A stretch of 39,828 nucleotides of DNA from Symsagittifera roscoffensis (Eukaryota > Xenacoelomorpha > Acoela > Convolutidae), in NCBI RefSeq assembly GCF_963678635.1, contig NW_026971647.1:1-39828 (forward strand), given 5' to 3'. Positions within the stretch are counted from its first letter, which is position 1. Every line of letters begins with the position of its first letter. A model generated the notes under the pieces. The model was given only the letters and a program-made list of their open reading frames with translations, was not told the origin of the DNA and ran no database searches. Position numbers and translations under genes: made by a program. Shown piece after piece: positions 39,078 to 39,828 of this stretch.

Positions 39078-39136
39078 ATGTTCCAAGAATTTTGTCAAGA
39101 ACCTTGCAAGAATCTTGCAAAATCTTGCAAGATAAC
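39078..39136. repeat. Cluster of TCTTGCAAGAT-type palindromic motifs
   Basis: AAGAACCTTGCAAGAATCTTGCAAAATCTTGCAAGATAACC shows three partly overlapping palindromes. Related words occur at about 35800, 36557, 36826-36886, 37409-37497. The core CTTGCAAG is a perfect palindrome. It may be a degenerate repeat family; function is unknown. Confidence 0.55.
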
Positions 39137-39401
39137 CATTGGCTATCAACACGGGAAGCTTATGTAGACCTGTTGAGCAGCTTATAAAATTGAACCTGTA
39201 CGCGTGTGTGTGGTTCACAGAAAAGAAATCGGAGTTCTTTTTCAAGTTACTCAGCTAAGTTACTCACACTTTGAAAAACTACTCTAAGGACACTTGGTGC
39301 AGAAAATGGTTATTGTTCCAGATTTGCTTTCATACTGAGTGTCATAGTCTTTACGCCAATAGCCCTAAAAACAAATAAAACAATTTAAAAAATGTAGCTC
39401 C

Positions 39402-39611
39402 CCCGCCCATAATTCAAATTTTCATTCTTGTAGTTGTTTCACGTGTGATAACGGCTAAATGTGTGATATTAGATGCAAAGAAAGAAGTCTAAATCTGTTC
39501 ACAATTGTTTGTTCATTCACTGTGCAACGATTCACTGCATAATGACAAAAATTGAAAAAAAATTTGATACTCGAAATTCAAATGTGCGGAAAAAAGCGGA
39601 AAAAAGCCGAA
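39402..39611. mobile_element. Decayed hAT-like MITE, reverse orientation
   Basis: AGCTCCCCCGCCC at the left and GCGGAAAAAAGCC at the right are degraded termini. The interior word CACGTGTGATAACGGCTAAATG is the complement of GCATTTAGCCGTAATAACAC found in the copies at 3125-3350 and 38433-38885. Confidence 0.5.
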
Positions 39612-39679
39612 AAATTGAACGGTGTGAGTAAATAGTCAAAGGGTGTAAACTTAACAAAAAGTCGAAAATACTTTTTTAG

Positions 39680-39785
39680 CAACAGAAGGATTGGCGAATG
39701 CAGAAGTGCTGGTTGAAATGGGTGACTTCACAGAGGAAAAAGGACGACGCTGGAACTACACGGGTCAATTTGTCGTCCACCCCGA
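39680..39785 (+). CDS. Trypsin-like serine protease B, exon 2 (partial gene)
   Basis: The exon starts after CTTTTTTAG at 39679 and ends at a GTAAGA donor (39786). It encodes ANAEVLVEMGDFTEEKG then WNYTGQFVVHP, the S1-family segment with the V-x-x-GD and V-x-HP signatures that follows the catalytic His block. Entry is phase 1, matching the donor at 37292; exit is phase 2. The gene continues beyond the right edge, where the Asp and Ser exons should be. This exon is what confirms the plus-strand gene as a real split protease and not an isolated fragment. Confidence 0.85.
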
Positions 39786-39828
39786 GTAAGAAATTAACTT
39801 CTTTTTTCTTCCCACACCTGCGAGTTTT

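Larger units (their letters stand above)
37293..39679 (+). other. Inferred intron 1 of protease B
   Basis: This 2.4-kb interval between matching phase-1 exons contains the MITEs at 37635-37710, 38433-38885 and a decayed one at 39400-39611. It also holds the 22-bp tandem repeat at 38063-38128, a long C tract and several TCTTGCAAGA motifs. A diverged repeat around CTAGCGGGCT..ATGTAT occurs near 38198 and 38966. No other gene is supported inside. Confidence 0.6.

Noticed and set aside
1-39828. CRISPR arrays, rRNA, bacterial operons or prophage
   Set aside because: No regularly spaced short repeats, no rRNA-like sequence, and introns with eukaryotic splice sites. The window is animal nuclear DNA.

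Overview
The window is animal nuclear DNA, AT-rich and intron-containing, most likely from an invertebrate. It holds split trypsin-family genes with GT/AG introns and T-rich acceptors, many short non-autonomous DNA transposons, microsatellites, and one very large LTR retroelement. The species cannot be named from the sequence alone.

Host genes. Positions 2875-6083 (minus strand) carry two exons of a secreted trypsin-like protease. Positions 37079-39785 (plus strand) carry the first two exons of a second one that runs off the right edge. Both genes have a phase-1 intron just after the catalytic-histidine block. The minus-strand gene has its signal peptide broken by a one-base homopolymer shift. 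Weak exon-like pieces near 11093-12106 resemble parts of a C2-like domain.

DNA transposons. At least ten copies or remnants of hAT-like MITEs (termini GGCTCTTTTCC.../...GGAAAAGAGCC with long C/G runs just inside) lie at 0.4-7.8 kb and 36.5-39.6 kb. Four insertions show perfect 8-bp target duplications, and two of these sit inside other copies of the same group. A second inverted-repeat family (CTAGTCATACAATTTCCATA) lies at 1.3 and 2.5-2.76 kb.

The main object is an 18.8-kb LTR element (14503-33298). It has 410-bp LTRs starting TG and ending CA, about 5 differences between them, a 4-bp target duplication ATTG, and a probable primer-binding site. Its order is: long leader with repeated dyad motifs; a basic 155-aa ORF; a 1130-aa Gag with a CCHC knuckle; a 1565-aa Pol (protease, RT, RNase H, HHCC/DDE integrase, GPY/F), which makes it Ty3/gypsy-like; a spacer; a 62-aa membrane ORF; a Pro/Ser/Thr/Gln-rich ORF without any ATG; an Env-like glycoprotein that looks most like the chuvirus glycoprotein type; a large novel ORF whose start overlaps the env stop as ATGA; and an antisense ORF beside the 3' LTR. 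The copy carries lesions: an in-frame TAG in env, a changed RT YxDD motif, and frame breaks in both accessory ORFs. This number of lesions fits a young but already decaying insertion, although recoding or splicing could explain some of them.

The element is inserted into the body of an older, badly decayed retroelement. The older one has gag-like sequence with a ruined CCHC knuckle at 13436-14460, further decayed coding sequence at 33303-35150, and similar LTR-like ends near 13245-13310 and 35358-35420.
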